Below, in pieces: positions 8,808-16,451 of a stretch of DNA of 49,558 bases; the first letter of the stretch is position 1, and every line of letters begins with the position of its first letter. Source of the DNA: Leisingera sp. ANG-Vp (GTDB taxonomy: Bacteria > Pseudomonadota > Alphaproteobacteria > Rhodobacterales > Rhodobacteraceae); the NCBI RefSeq assembly GCF_000813725.1, contig NZ_JWLD01000065.1, positions 1-49,558 of the forward strand, read 5' to 3'. The position numbers and the translations under genes are program-made. The notes under the pieces are model-generated. The model made no database searches and was not told the origin of the DNA. It saw only the letters and a program-made list of their open reading frames with translations.

Positions 8808-8815
8808 ATGAATAA
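8792..8815 (+). other. Possible seven-codon leader ORF overlapping the methyltransferase start
   Basis: An ATG at 8792 has AAGGGA about seven bases upstream and reads Met-Val-Leu-Pro-Pro-Asn-Glu before TAA at 8813. The methyltransferase ATG at 8808 lies inside this mini-ORF in another frame and has no good ribosome-binding site of its own. Translation coupling through the leader is therefore plausible. This is inference from spacing only. Confidence 0.3.
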
Positions 8816-10199
8816 AGAGATATCGAATGGGATTGACAGCTTTTCATATTGCGCTGTCCCAGCTCAGTTCCAACCGAATAAGTTCTTCCCTACTGACACG
8901 AGTGCTCCGCTTTCAGAGCTTCTGGAGCTCTATAGCTCATCGGCGGGCAAACCTCTTGAAGTATCCTTTAGAGAATTAGTTCCGTGGGTATATGGAGGAA
9001 GTCGCGCGAGCCACTATCTGCACAGCTACCCAGCAAAGCTCCTTCCTCAGATAGCTCACTTTTTCTTGGCAAATGAAGTACTCTGCCCTCGTGATGGCGT
9101 GGTTCTAGATCCATTTTCTGGTTCCGGGACGGTCGCCCTCGAAGCTGTTCTCTCAGGGAGAGACGCTTACTATTGTGATGTAAACCCATTCGCAAGATTA
9201 TTAACCAAGTCCAAAACCACTGCCATCCCCCCTTGCGATGTGGACATCGCAATGAAAAAAGTATCGAAGGCGTATCTCAGTTGCAGTTCAGACGCGTATC
9301 CTGACGTTGTAAATCTATCTTACTGGTACAACGAGGGTACCAGTTCACACCTTTCTAAGTTAAAACATGCCATCTCAGCTGTTCCAGCAGAAGAACTCCG
9401 CGCTCTTCTGCTTGTATGCTTTTCTTCTGTCGCTCGGAAACTTAGCAGAGCTAATCCAAGATTCTCAGTCCCAGTAAGATTAAAAGTAAACGGCGAACCG
9501 GTAGACGTCATTGCAAGTGCTCAAGAAGTTTGGAGCTGTTTCGAAAAGACCGTTGAAAAGGCAAAGCGTCAAATCTCAGGGTTGTCAGAAGTTCACTCAT
9601 TGGGTGAAACGCACCTGGTATCAGAAAACGTACTCAATCTTGGAGATGGCTGGCCTTCTACACGAAAGAATTATGGCGAAGTTGACATGGTTATCACCTC
9701 ACCACCTTATGCTGGGGCGCAAAAATATGTCCGTGCCACGAGCTTATCGCTGGGTTGGTTGGACCAAGTCAAGTCTACCCAATTGAAATCCATCGAAAAT
9801 CAAACATTGGGTAGAGAACACCTTCCTAAAACCGAGACACTGAAGCTCAAGCCAACATCCATTGATGAAGCCGATAAAATCATCAGATCCATTTCCGAGA
9901 GCAACCAAACCCGCGCTGCCATAGCATCTGTCTTTCTTCGAGAAATGAAGGAGGCTGCAGAAAACATTATGAAGGCTTTAAAGGGTGGCGGATACGCAGT
10001 CGTGATAATGGCCGACAATACCATCTGCGGGCGACACTTCCCGACAGCGAATTTTACAGCAAAGTTGTTCGAAGATGCTGGAGGGGTCAAAATTTTAGAA
10101 GTACGAGACAAAATTGTATCAAGAGGTCTTCAAACCAAGAGAGCCTCAACTTCATCAAGTATAAGTCACGAAACAATCACCGTTTTTAAAAAGGCATAA
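8808..10199 (+). CDS. DNA methyltransferase (N4-cytosine or N6-adenine type) of the cargo operon
   Basis: This is an S-adenosylmethionine-dependent DNA base methyltransferase of 463 residues. The SAM-binding motif I is DPFSGSGT (101-108), preceded by HSYPAKLLPQIAHFF, typical of one group of N4/N6 methylases. Acidic motif II is YYCDVNPFA, and catalytic motif IV is TSPPY (297-301). A late strand, GGGYAVVIMADNTI, completes the fold. TSPPY is commoner in N4-cytosine enzymes, but the modified base is not certain. The gene is AT-richer than the flanking prophage genes and lies five bases ahead of the phosphoribosyltransferase-like gene. No restriction nuclease is recognisable beside it, so it may mark self DNA for the neighbouring genes or act as the targeting part of the system. 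Confidence 0.85.
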   Translation: MNKEISNGIDSFSYCAVPAQFQPNKFFPTDTSAPLSELLELYSSSAGKPLEVSFRELVPWVYGGSRASHYLHSYPAKLLPQIAHFFLANEVLCPRDGVVLDPFSGSGTVALEAVLSGRDAYYCDVNPFARLLTKSKTTAIPPCDVDIAMKKVSKAYLSCSSDAYPDVVNLSYWYNEGTSSHLSKLKHAISAVPAEELRALLLVCFSSVARKLSRANPRFSVPVRLKVNGEPVDVIASAQEVWSCFEKTVEKAKRQISGLSEVHSLGETHLVSENVLNLGDGWPSTRKNYGEVDMVITSPPYAGAQKYVRATSLSLGWLDQVKSTQLKSIENQTLGREHLPKTETLKLKPTSIDEADKIIRSISESNQTRAAIASVFLREMKEAAENIMKALKGGGYAVVIMADNTICGRHFPTANFTAKLFEDAGGVKILEVRDKIVSRGLQTKRASTSSSISHETITVFKKA

Positions 10200-10203
10200 T
10201 TCT

Positions 10204-11235
10204 TTGGACGAAATCGACCAGCTGCTTGGGTTCGATCAGGATCATCCAGCAGCCCAGCTTGTAGATACTTTTAGTTCATTGAAATCCCGGATCACAATTT
10301 TAAACGCACGATCTTGGGAGAATAAGCTTCGTTGGAAGGAGGTGCAAAGTTGGTTAGACAACTTTGATGGCAAATCGGGCTGCTGCCCGGAAACCGAAAG
10401 ACTACACGCGCTTTTTTTGCTTTCCCAGTTTATGTACTATGGAGGTCGTGAAGTCAGGGTGCTGCTTAAAGCCTTATACCGAGAAATGATTGTGGTTCCT
10501 TTCGTTCAGCGTGCACGGGAAGCACTCGGAAATACGCGTGATTTGCATGCAATCGAACCTGAATTCAATAGGTTGCTACAGCAAACAAGAATATTAGGCA
10601 TCGGAAACCCATCAGAAAGTGGCCCACATCTACTCTACTTCTTTAGACAAGAGAACTCCTTGTCAAAAGATCGCTTTATGGGCGCTTCGGAGATTGTGAA
10701 GGCAGAGCGTGCAGAGGGTGGAGCATTCTCGCGCTCCATTCGTTTTCCGAACGTAACCGACTACTTTTTTATCGATGACGTTTGCGGTTCTGGTGAAACC
10801 GCTAAGAAGTTTTCTGAAAGCGTACTCGAAGAAATAATAGATATGTCGGGGCATGGAAACATCCGCTTCCACTACTACTGCATGTTTGGAACCGAAGGTG
10901 GGATGAAGGCTATACGCGAAAACACTGTCTTTGGAAGAAATTCTGGTGCTATTTATGAGCTTGACGAGACATTTGGGGCTCTGTCTGAGAGTTCAAGATT
11001 CCTAAAAAATCATCCCAGTGACATCAGCCCTCAAACCGTGCGACAAATATGTTTGCACTATGGTAGTCTGCTCTGGCCTGGGCTGCCAGGCGGCTTTGAC
11101 AACAACCAGCTTGTCCTTGGCTTCGGGCATAACACACCCGACAACACGCTACCGATATTCTGGGGTCATCCTGAACATGGAGCGAAAATTCCTTGGAACC
11201 CTGCGTTCCAACGGCACTGGAAGTACGGATACTAG
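10204..11235 (+). CDS. Phosphoribosyltransferase-like protein of a predicted conflict system (PRTase-CE type)
   Basis: The key feature is FIDDVCGSGETAKKF (189-203). It matches the PRPP-binding loop of type I phosphoribosyltransferases: hydrophobic strand, two acidic residues, then a small-residue loop. The family normally uses PRPP to build or salvage nucleotides. The ~180 residues before it are helical with no known motif, and the C-terminus contains LVLGFGHNTPDNTLPIFW, a conserved-looking stretch. I recall a Pfam family named PRTase-CE for such proteins beside ORC/CDC6-like ATPases, which is exactly the neighbour here. The start is taken as TTG at 10204, with AAAAAGG upstream inside the methyltransferase end. 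Its substrate is unknown. Confidence 0.65.
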   Translation: MDEIDQLLGFDQDHPAAQLVDTFSSLKSRITILNARSWENKLRWKEVQSWLDNFDGKSGCCPETERLHALFLLSQFMYYGGREVRVLLKALYREMIVVPFVQRAREALGNTRDLHAIEPEFNRLLQQTRILGIGNPSESGPHLLYFFRQENSLSKDRFMGASEIVKAERAEGGAFSRSIRFPNVTDYFFIDDVCGSGETAKKFSESVLEEIIDMSGHGNIRFHYYCMFGTEGGMKAIRENTVFGRNSGAIYELDETFGALSESSRFLKNHPSDISPQTVRQICLHYGSLLWPGLPGGFDNNQLVLGFGHNTPDNTLPIFWGHPEHGAKIPWNPAFQRHWKYGY

Positions 11236-11239
11236 ATCA

Positions 11240-13255
11240 ATGATGCAAAACCCCTTCGATACCCCAAAGGCGTCGCACTTCACCGCGGATGAAATCCTTG
11301 ATCTCTATGTGGACGCTGAAGGTGACAATGAAGAACTAGTCAACGGCCTTCTCGAACCGACATCAACAACGCCCTTGCGCTTGTTGGGCGGCAAAGGAAG
11401 TGGAAAAACCCACTTGCTCCGGTATTGTTCGCATTCAGTAAGGCGGAGAAAGTACAAGGGAGATCTTGTTTCCGCAATAAAGAGCGATGGTTACATCGGA
11501 CTTTATGTGGATTCAGGTGCTCTGAATGCACAAAAATTTTTCGGAAAGAGGCTGGAGAGAGAACAGTGGCAAAGTATTTTTGGCTACTATTTCGAAATGT
11601 GGTTGGTGCATCATTTTCTTGCGGTGATGAAGCAACTTTCAGATCAGGTTGATGGAGAACAGTTTTTTGACACTGGGGTTTTTCTCTCCTCAGTTCGGGG
11701 ATGTTTTGATGTCGACGTGTCAGAAAAATTTCAAAACATAGATGAATTCTCCGACTACCTAACTGCGCTGCGCAAGGATGTCGACTATCGGTCTAACAAT
11801 GCAGCTTTGAGAAACACCTTTGAAGACCTGGAAATCCTCTTTTCTCCTGGGAGATTGATTTTCGGAACGGCTGAAGCTTTCCGCTCAGCTTGTCCAGACA
11901 TAAAGGGTGCGACAGTTTGCTACATGATAGATGAAGTTGAAAACTTTAGCGAGCTCCAACAAACCTTTTTCAATTCATTGATGCGCTTTCGCGAAGGCCA
12001 CGTCACGTTCAAAGTCGGAGCAAGACTGTATGGCATTCTTACAAATGACACTATGAACGAAGGAGAGCCGATTAAACGTGGATCGGAGTTTGTTGAAGTA
12101 CACCTTGATGACCATCTGCGGGATCTCGGGGAGGCAGCTTATCGGAATTTTGCGACAAAGCTTATAGCGAAGCGCTTGAATCAAAGTGGAATCAATTGTT
12201 CCACTGAGAGAGAGCAAAATCTTTCGCAGGAATTTGAGAGTGTTGATCCAGCCAACGATTACGCTGCAGAGTGCCTGAAAATACTAGGATCGACTGACAA
12301 AGGGGGGCGTGAGAGACCTTACTTTAAAAAACTTCGGTCCACACTTTCAAATAAAACAAATATTACACCCAATGCAATTGATGACATTATTGAAGGACTG
12401 AAATGCGAGAATCACCCCTTGGTGGAAAAGGCTAGTGTGCTCCTATTTTTTAGAGGTGCCAAGAGGGAGACAAATGACGCAATCGCCGCGGCACAAGAAA
12501 TTTCCGAAAGTGCAAGAGCATACACATCTGGTGACAAAGCAAAGGGAGGGAAGCACGTTCGTGTGCTTGACTACTACAAATCGGATCTCTTAGCCCAACT
12601 ATATCGGGAAGCAAGGCAGCCGGTTGCCTATTGTGGTTTTGATACGATCGTTACTCTCTCGCAGGGCATTCCCAGAAACCTTTTAATGCTGCTCAAGCAT
12701 ATCTACCGCCGCTCATCATTTGCAGGAGAAAACCCTTTCGAAGGGGGTGTTATAAGCAAGGAATCACAAACAGATGGAATTAAGGATGGTGCGCAATGGT
12801 TTTGGGAGGATGCTCAGCCAGAAGTTAATGCGGCTTCAGTTAGGCTAAGTGTCGAGGCGATCGCTCGATTATTCAGGACCGTCCGCTACAGCGCAAAACC
12901 TTCTGAACCCGCTTTGTCTGCCTTTAGTATTAGAGAAAGCGAGCTCACTGAAAACGCACGAAAGACGCTTAGAACTGCAGAAAACTGGTCCTACTTAATC
13001 CACATCCCTCATTCAGGTAGCGACAAGAACACTGAAGAACGACGCTACAAGTACCAGCTCGTTCCAATGTTGGCGCCCAAATGGGACGTGTCTTACGCAC
13101 GTCGTGGCACCATTGAACTGGATGACGATTTCTCAAACGCGCTCTTTGATGAGGAGAGGCGCGAAAACCTTGGCGTTCTGTTCAAGAAAAGAACCAACCC
13201 AATGCTGGAGAGCGGTATATTCAAAGTTGATGCAAATCAAGGAACTCTGCTGTGA
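11240..13255 (+). CDS. ORC/CDC6-like AAA+ (STAND-type) ATPase of the cargo operon
   Basis: This 671-residue ATPase has Walker A GGKGSGKT (50-57) and Walker B CYMIDEVENF (about 229-238). A following strand with a charged residue (FKVGARLYGILTN, ~260) is in the sensor position. The C-terminal ~400 residues contain helical and winged-helix-like stretches (TIVTLSQGIPRNLLMLLKHIYRR resembles the lid after sensor 2). The layout resembles ORC/CDC6-like ATPases of predicted immune systems, which could sense invader DNA and signal to partners. The start ATG at 11240 (or 11243) is four bases after the previous stop. An open frame extends upstream to 11018 but overlaps that gene. Its stop overlaps the next gene's GTG start by four bases. 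Confidence 0.75.
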   Translation: MMQNPFDTPKASHFTADEILDLYVDAEGDNEELVNGLLEPTSTTPLRLLGGKGSGKTHLLRYCSHSVRRRKYKGDLVSAIKSDGYIGLYVDSGALNAQKFFGKRLEREQWQSIFGYYFEMWLVHHFLAVMKQLSDQVDGEQFFDTGVFLSSVRGCFDVDVSEKFQNIDEFSDYLTALRKDVDYRSNNAALRNTFEDLEILFSPGRLIFGTAEAFRSACPDIKGATVCYMIDEVENFSELQQTFFNSLMRFREGHVTFKVGARLYGILTNDTMNEGEPIKRGSEFVEVHLDDHLRDLGEAAYRNFATKLIAKRLNQSGINCSTEREQNLSQEFESVDPANDYAAECLKILGSTDKGGRERPYFKKLRSTLSNKTNITPNAIDDIIEGLKCENHPLVEKASVLLFFRGAKRETNDAIAAAQEISESARAYTSGDKAKGGKHVRVLDYYKSDLLAQLYREARQPVAYCGFDTIVTLSQGIPRNLLMLLKHIYRRSSFAGENPFEGGVISKESQTDGIKDGAQWFWEDAQPEVNAASVRLSVEAIARLFRTVRYSAKPSEPALSAFSIRESELTENARKTLRTAENWSYLIHIPHSGSDKNTEERRYKYQLVPMLAPKWDVSYARRGTIELDDDFSNALFDEERRENLGVLFKKRTNPMLESGIFKVDANQGTLL

Positions 13256-14217
13256 TTTCAAGTGCTGAACTTGCTTACTTGGTTGATGCAAAGCAAAAAA
13301 TAACGAACTTTGATGATTTGAACAATATTGATGTATTTATCTCCGCCTTTAATGACAGTGAGCGGGTTAGATATGTTTTTAACGAAGTGGTGGCCAAGGA
13401 GAAATTCTGGTGGATTTTGCCAGAGTACAATTATTCAGGTGTAGATTTGGGGGTCATCCCCGCATCCGACAAGAGAGTCGAGGGGCTGCCAGAAAATGAA
13501 GCTGAACTGATCCTCCAAGGAGTTGACAGCTCGGGAATCACAGATCCTTCAAATTTGGACATTTGCATCGACATAACGGGCTTTATGCGACCGCATATTT
13601 TTATGTTGCTGAAGTTTTTTGAGACCCAAAAAGCAAAATCTTTGACCATCTTATATTCAGAACCGGAGCGTTATTCCCGGGGGGCCGACACAAGCTTTTC
13701 CCTGAAGGATATTCAAGATGTGCGTCAAGTGTCTGGGTATGAAGGAAGCCATATTCCAGACACGAGCAAAGATGTTCTCTTACTAGGTGTCGGATATGAT
13801 CACCAGCTTATGGGGCAAGCTATTCGCTTTAAAGAGGGCGCTCGCCTGCTCCAACTCTTGAGCTTGCCATCTTTGGCAGCCGACATGTACCAAGAGAGCC
13901 TAATTCGCGTAGATCGTGTGGACACAGACGAGTTAAACCCTCCTGGCAGAACCGAACAGTTTTGCAGTGCGAACGATCCGTTCCTTGTTGCAGCTAGCGC
14001 TTCAAAACTTTACCATAGAGAGCTGAGAAACGGTGGAATAACAAACTTCTACCTCTGTCCGTTAGCTACAAAACCACAGGCTCTTGGATTTGGTCTTTTT
14101 TATCTTCGTGAGCTTGTTGATACCGCTTCTAGCGTTATCTTTCCTTTCCCGAGGCGCTATAGTAAAGAGACTTCAAAAGGGGTTGGTAGGATTTGGCGCT
14201 ACCCGATCGTATTCTAG
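13252..14217 (+). CDS. Unrecognised 321-residue protein, last gene of the tightly packed cargo operon
   Basis: I do not recognise this family. The start is GTG at 13252, overlapping the ATPase stop (GTGA), so its translation is probably coupled. The N-terminus (IDVFISAFNDSERVRYVF) and a middle strand-loop pair (LDICIDITGFMRPHIF, then AKSLTILYSEPERYS) give an alternating strand-helix pattern like a Rossmann-type nucleotide-binding domain. C-terminal sequence includes FYLCPLATKPQALGFGLFYL, which looks conserved. No membrane segment is obvious. It could be the effector or a ligand sensor of the operon. The first lines recall TIR-like sequences only faintly, and I do not claim that. Confidence 0.6.
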   Translation: MISSAELAYLVDAKQKITNFDDLNNIDVFISAFNDSERVRYVFNEVVAKEKFWWILPEYNYSGVDLGVIPASDKRVEGLPENEAELILQGVDSSGITDPSNLDICIDITGFMRPHIFMLLKFFETQKAKSLTILYSEPERYSRGADTSFSLKDIQDVRQVSGYEGSHIPDTSKDVLLLGVGYDHQLMGQAIRFKEGARLLQLLSLPSLAADMYQESLIRVDRVDTDELNPPGRTEQFCSANDPFLVAASASKLYHRELRNGGITNFYLCPLATKPQALGFGLFYLRELVDTASSVIFPFPRRYSKETSKGVGRIWRYPIVF

Positions 14218-14584
14218 CTTCCGAAGCCTCGCAGGGACGTTAACGTTGGCTGCTGCAAATTATTGTGTGTTAGCGTCGACTTCGATTTTGCCTCACTTTC
14301 TGAGCATTCGAATTTCTCTTCTGTGAGGCTACCGTGTTGTGCGGCTGCCTGGGGCTGTGGCGAAAGGCTGTGGTCATTCCTGCTGAGGAAGTACTGCGTT
14401 GTAGATCAGCGGTAGATTTTCCGGGCACTGCTGCAGCCGTTCGAATGCCTGATGATGAGCTCTTTGCCGGAGAGCCTATAGAAGGTACTGAGCTCTGAGA
14501 CACCGCACCTACCTTCTATGCGACTATAAGTTGATGTACTGAACTCCAACACATGTTTCACTAACTTTGGATGATGAGCTTACT
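14218..14584. other. Intergenic region with a perfect 10-bp inverted repeat
   Basis: No gene is seen. The stretch contains ATAGAAGGTA at 14478-14487 and its exact reverse complement TACCTTCTAT at 14510-14519, separated by 22 bases. This could be a weak terminator of the upstream operon, a regulator site or a mobile-element scar. No T tract follows it. Confidence 0.5.
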
Positions 14585-15040
14585 ATGGGATTGTTAAAAA
14601 GCTGGTTTGCGGTCGCCAAGGGCGCCTGGATATCCATGATCCTTGGATATAGCTGGGTCCTCTTTTCGCTCCTCACTGATTGGAAAGTACCCGCTTCTGG
14701 AGCAATCTTGATCTGTGCCAGCTTGATTGCAGAAATCCGTTTGACTGGCCAAGAATGGAATCGGCTTGCAACACGGTTTCCAATCGACAGATTGCACAAA
14801 GTCGAAGGTTCGGACGAGACATTTTACAGGGCTGGCGAAGTTGTCATTAGGAACTCGAATGAAACTCTCGATTGCCTGCGAGCAGTTGCCCGAGGAAAAA
14901 ACGTTGCTCCGGGTGGATTCTATTGGTCACTTTCAGGAGCAGCCGACGATGTAAACCAAGTCGTAAACTGGTTTATTACTGTTTCCGCCATACTTGGCTC
15001 GGTCCTTTGGGGATACGGCGACCTCCTGTTTTCCACCTAA
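14585..15040 (+). CDS. Small multi-pass membrane protein, downstream of the cargo operon
   Basis: This protein of about 151 residues is not recognised. It has two N-terminal hydrophobic segments (SMILGYSWVLFSLL and SGAILICASLIAEI) and one C-terminal segment (VVNWFITVSAILGSVLWGYG). A ~60-residue cytosolic or periplasmic part (FYRAGEVVIRNSNETLDCLRAVARG) lies between them. The ATG at 14585 is preferred over a TTG at 14567, with a weak GATGAG ahead of it. It is separated from the four-gene operon by about 370 bases, so it may have its own promoter. Small membrane proteins are common effectors or superinfection-exclusion factors in prophage cargo, but no evidence beyond position supports that here. 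Confidence 0.55.
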   Translation: MGLLKSWFAVAKGAWISMILGYSWVLFSLLTDWKVPASGAILICASLIAEIRLTGQEWNRLATRFPIDRLHKVEGSDETFYRAGEVVIRNSNETLDCLRAVARGKNVAPGGFYWSLSGAADDVNQVVNWFITVSAILGSVLWGYGDLLFST

Positions 15041-15249
15041 CTACTACAAAGTGTCTGGACCTCCAGCAGCCAGACCGCGCGCCAGCAAAGCGGGCTTTGG
15101 CGAGGACAGATTGTCACTGCCAAGGAACAGGGTTTTGCTCTTGCAGCGAATGGCTGGAATGTCCCGCCGTCCGTCGTTCCCGGCGGACATCGCAATGGCC
15201 GCTTAGCACCCCTCGCGACCTGCTGCACAAGCGAAGAGCCGACAAGCGA

Positions 15250-16119
15250 TCACAAGCTTACTCCCCAATAGTCGGCAAGCTGCTGTTTCTTGGCAATTGA
15301 CAGAGGGGCAGGCAAAACAACAACCCCGATCAAGTCACCCCTCAGAACGTCATAGTCTGCTGCCATTGCAACGTTCTCGTCGGCAATCAGCAACGCGCCT
15401 GCCGCGATATAGGCGGAATGTATTCCAGCCACTGGCAAGATCAGGGCTTCGTCACCCGCATCGTCAGTGAGCCTGCCATTCGCCTTAATCGTCGGCCTGG
15501 CAGCGTCTGACGGCGCTGTGAGGTGATTTCCCGCGATCACTCTTGCTCTGATGTTTGAAATGGTTGCACCGTCATCCGAGGTGACAAACCGCAAATCATT
15601 GTCCGACGACAAGCTCTCTACTTTCAGAAAGAAAGTGCCCGATGCGGAGGCTGTATGGTAGTTGAATGAGCCACCGGAGTCGCCGACACGTACGGCGAAA
15701 CTGCCGCCTGAAATCACGGCTGAAACCTCAATCCAACCACCCTCATTGAAAACGCCAGCGACACGGACCGAGCCCGAAGATGTTCCTGTGTGGGTATAGC
15801 CTCCATTGCCATTGTCGATGAACCCGGATCCAGTAAGGTATGACGCCTCGTCGTTCCAGAGCTCAGCCGCTCGCGCCAACCCCTGCGATTTATCCAACAC
15901 CAGCCTCACCGGATCCCCGATGGATACGGCGGGCGATGTTCCGACCCAATCCTGAAACAACGTCGCCAGATCGGAAGCTTCAAGCCATGCACCCTGCACA
16001 CCACCTGCGAAGAACTCGGCCGGACTGAAGGAGGCACCCGCCCAGCCATCAAGGCGACCATTGGCCGCCAAACGCGAACCTGCAAACCGGCCTGCATGAA
16101 AGCGCCCGCCGAAATGCAT
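15250..16119 (-). CDS. Putative virion-associated protein of roseobacter-type phages
   Basis: The 289-residue protein has a Gly/Ala-rich N-terminus and then FQDWVGTSPAVSIGDPVRLVLDKSQGL, a segment I associate with phage tail or particle-surface proteins of Rhodobacterales. A beta-rich middle (YTHTGTSSGSVRVAGVFNEGGW, GGSFAVRVGDSGG) looks like a carbohydrate-binding or jelly-roll domain. The C-terminus (LSIAKKQQLADYWGVSL) matches the family's usual terminal helix. Its ATG shares one base with the stop of the 88-residue gene (TAATG). It is an odd neighbour for early regulatory genes, and the cargo island begins directly after it. Exact virion role unknown. Confidence 0.5.
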   Translation of the reverse strand: MHFGGRFHAGRFAGSRLAANGRLDGWAGASFSPAEFFAGGVQGAWLEASDLATLFQDWVGTSPAVSIGDPVRLVLDKSQGLARAAELWNDEASYLTGSGFIDNGNGGYTHTGTSSGSVRVAGVFNEGGWIEVSAVISGGSFAVRVGDSGGSFNYHTASASGTFFLKVESLSSDNDLRFVTSDDGATISNIRARVIAGNHLTAPSDAARPTIKANGRLTDDAGDEALILPVAGIHSAYIAAGALLIADENVAMAADYDVLRGDLIGVVVLPAPLSIAKKQQLADYWGVSL

Positions 16120-16385
16120 TAGGGCACCAGCAAGCTAGCGCTTGCGCTTTCACCGGCGAACCAAAGGCGCTCGCCCGACTTCAGCTGCATCGGGACAGAC
16201 CGGCCAGGCCGGACCGGATGGGCTTTGCGCGCATGGACTCCGGGCAGATCGTCGGTTGTGGTGATCTCGAAATAGGCGACGTATCCGCTGGTATTGGTCA
16301 GCAGGATATCCTGATCGTCGGCGGCGGTGTGGCGCTTGGAAACGTCCCAGGAATCAGAAAGCTCGTCGAAAGGGGTGGTGGGCAT
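16119..16385 (-). CDS. Small phage protein (88 residues), probably structural
   Basis: The short protein is beta-rich (ILLTNTSGYVAYFEITTTDDLP, VRPGRSVPMQLKSGERLWFAG, then SASASLLVP). This pattern is common for small virion or tail-tip accessory proteins, but I cannot name a family. It has a good ribosome site (GGAGG shortly before ATG at 16385) and is coupled to the following 289-residue gene. A strong hairpin lies about 20 bases upstream of the start, so it probably begins a transcription unit separate from the Mor-like gene. Confidence 0.5.
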   Translation of the reverse strand: MPTTPFDELSDSWDVSKRHTAADDQDILLTNTSGYVAYFEITTTDDLPGVHARKAHPVRPGRSVPMQLKSGERLWFAGESASASLLVP

Positions 16386-16405
16386 GCGTGCCTCCGCAAT
16401 GTCAA

Positions 16406-16434
16406 AGGGCTGGCTGATTGTCTCAGCCAGCCCT
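16406..16434 (-). terminator. Perfect 12-bp hairpin after the Mor-like gene
   Basis: AGGGCTGGCTGA (16406-16417) and its exact complement (16423-16434) enclose a five-base loop. Read leftward, the stem ends in CCCTTTG, a short T run. It lies between the end of the early leftward genes and the 88-residue gene, and would stop or attenuate early transcription. Confidence 0.6.
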
Positions 16435-16451
16435 CTGCTTGCCCTCTGGCG

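Noticed and set aside
8808-10199. Restriction-modification system
   Set aside because: A methyltransferase is clear, but none of the neighbours shows a restriction nuclease motif; the ATPase and PRTase-like partners suggest another type of system.
13252-13400. Possible TIR domain at the N-terminus of the 321-residue protein
   Set aside because: Only a faint DVFISAFND resemblance; the catalytic Glu context and the rest of the TIR pattern are not visible.
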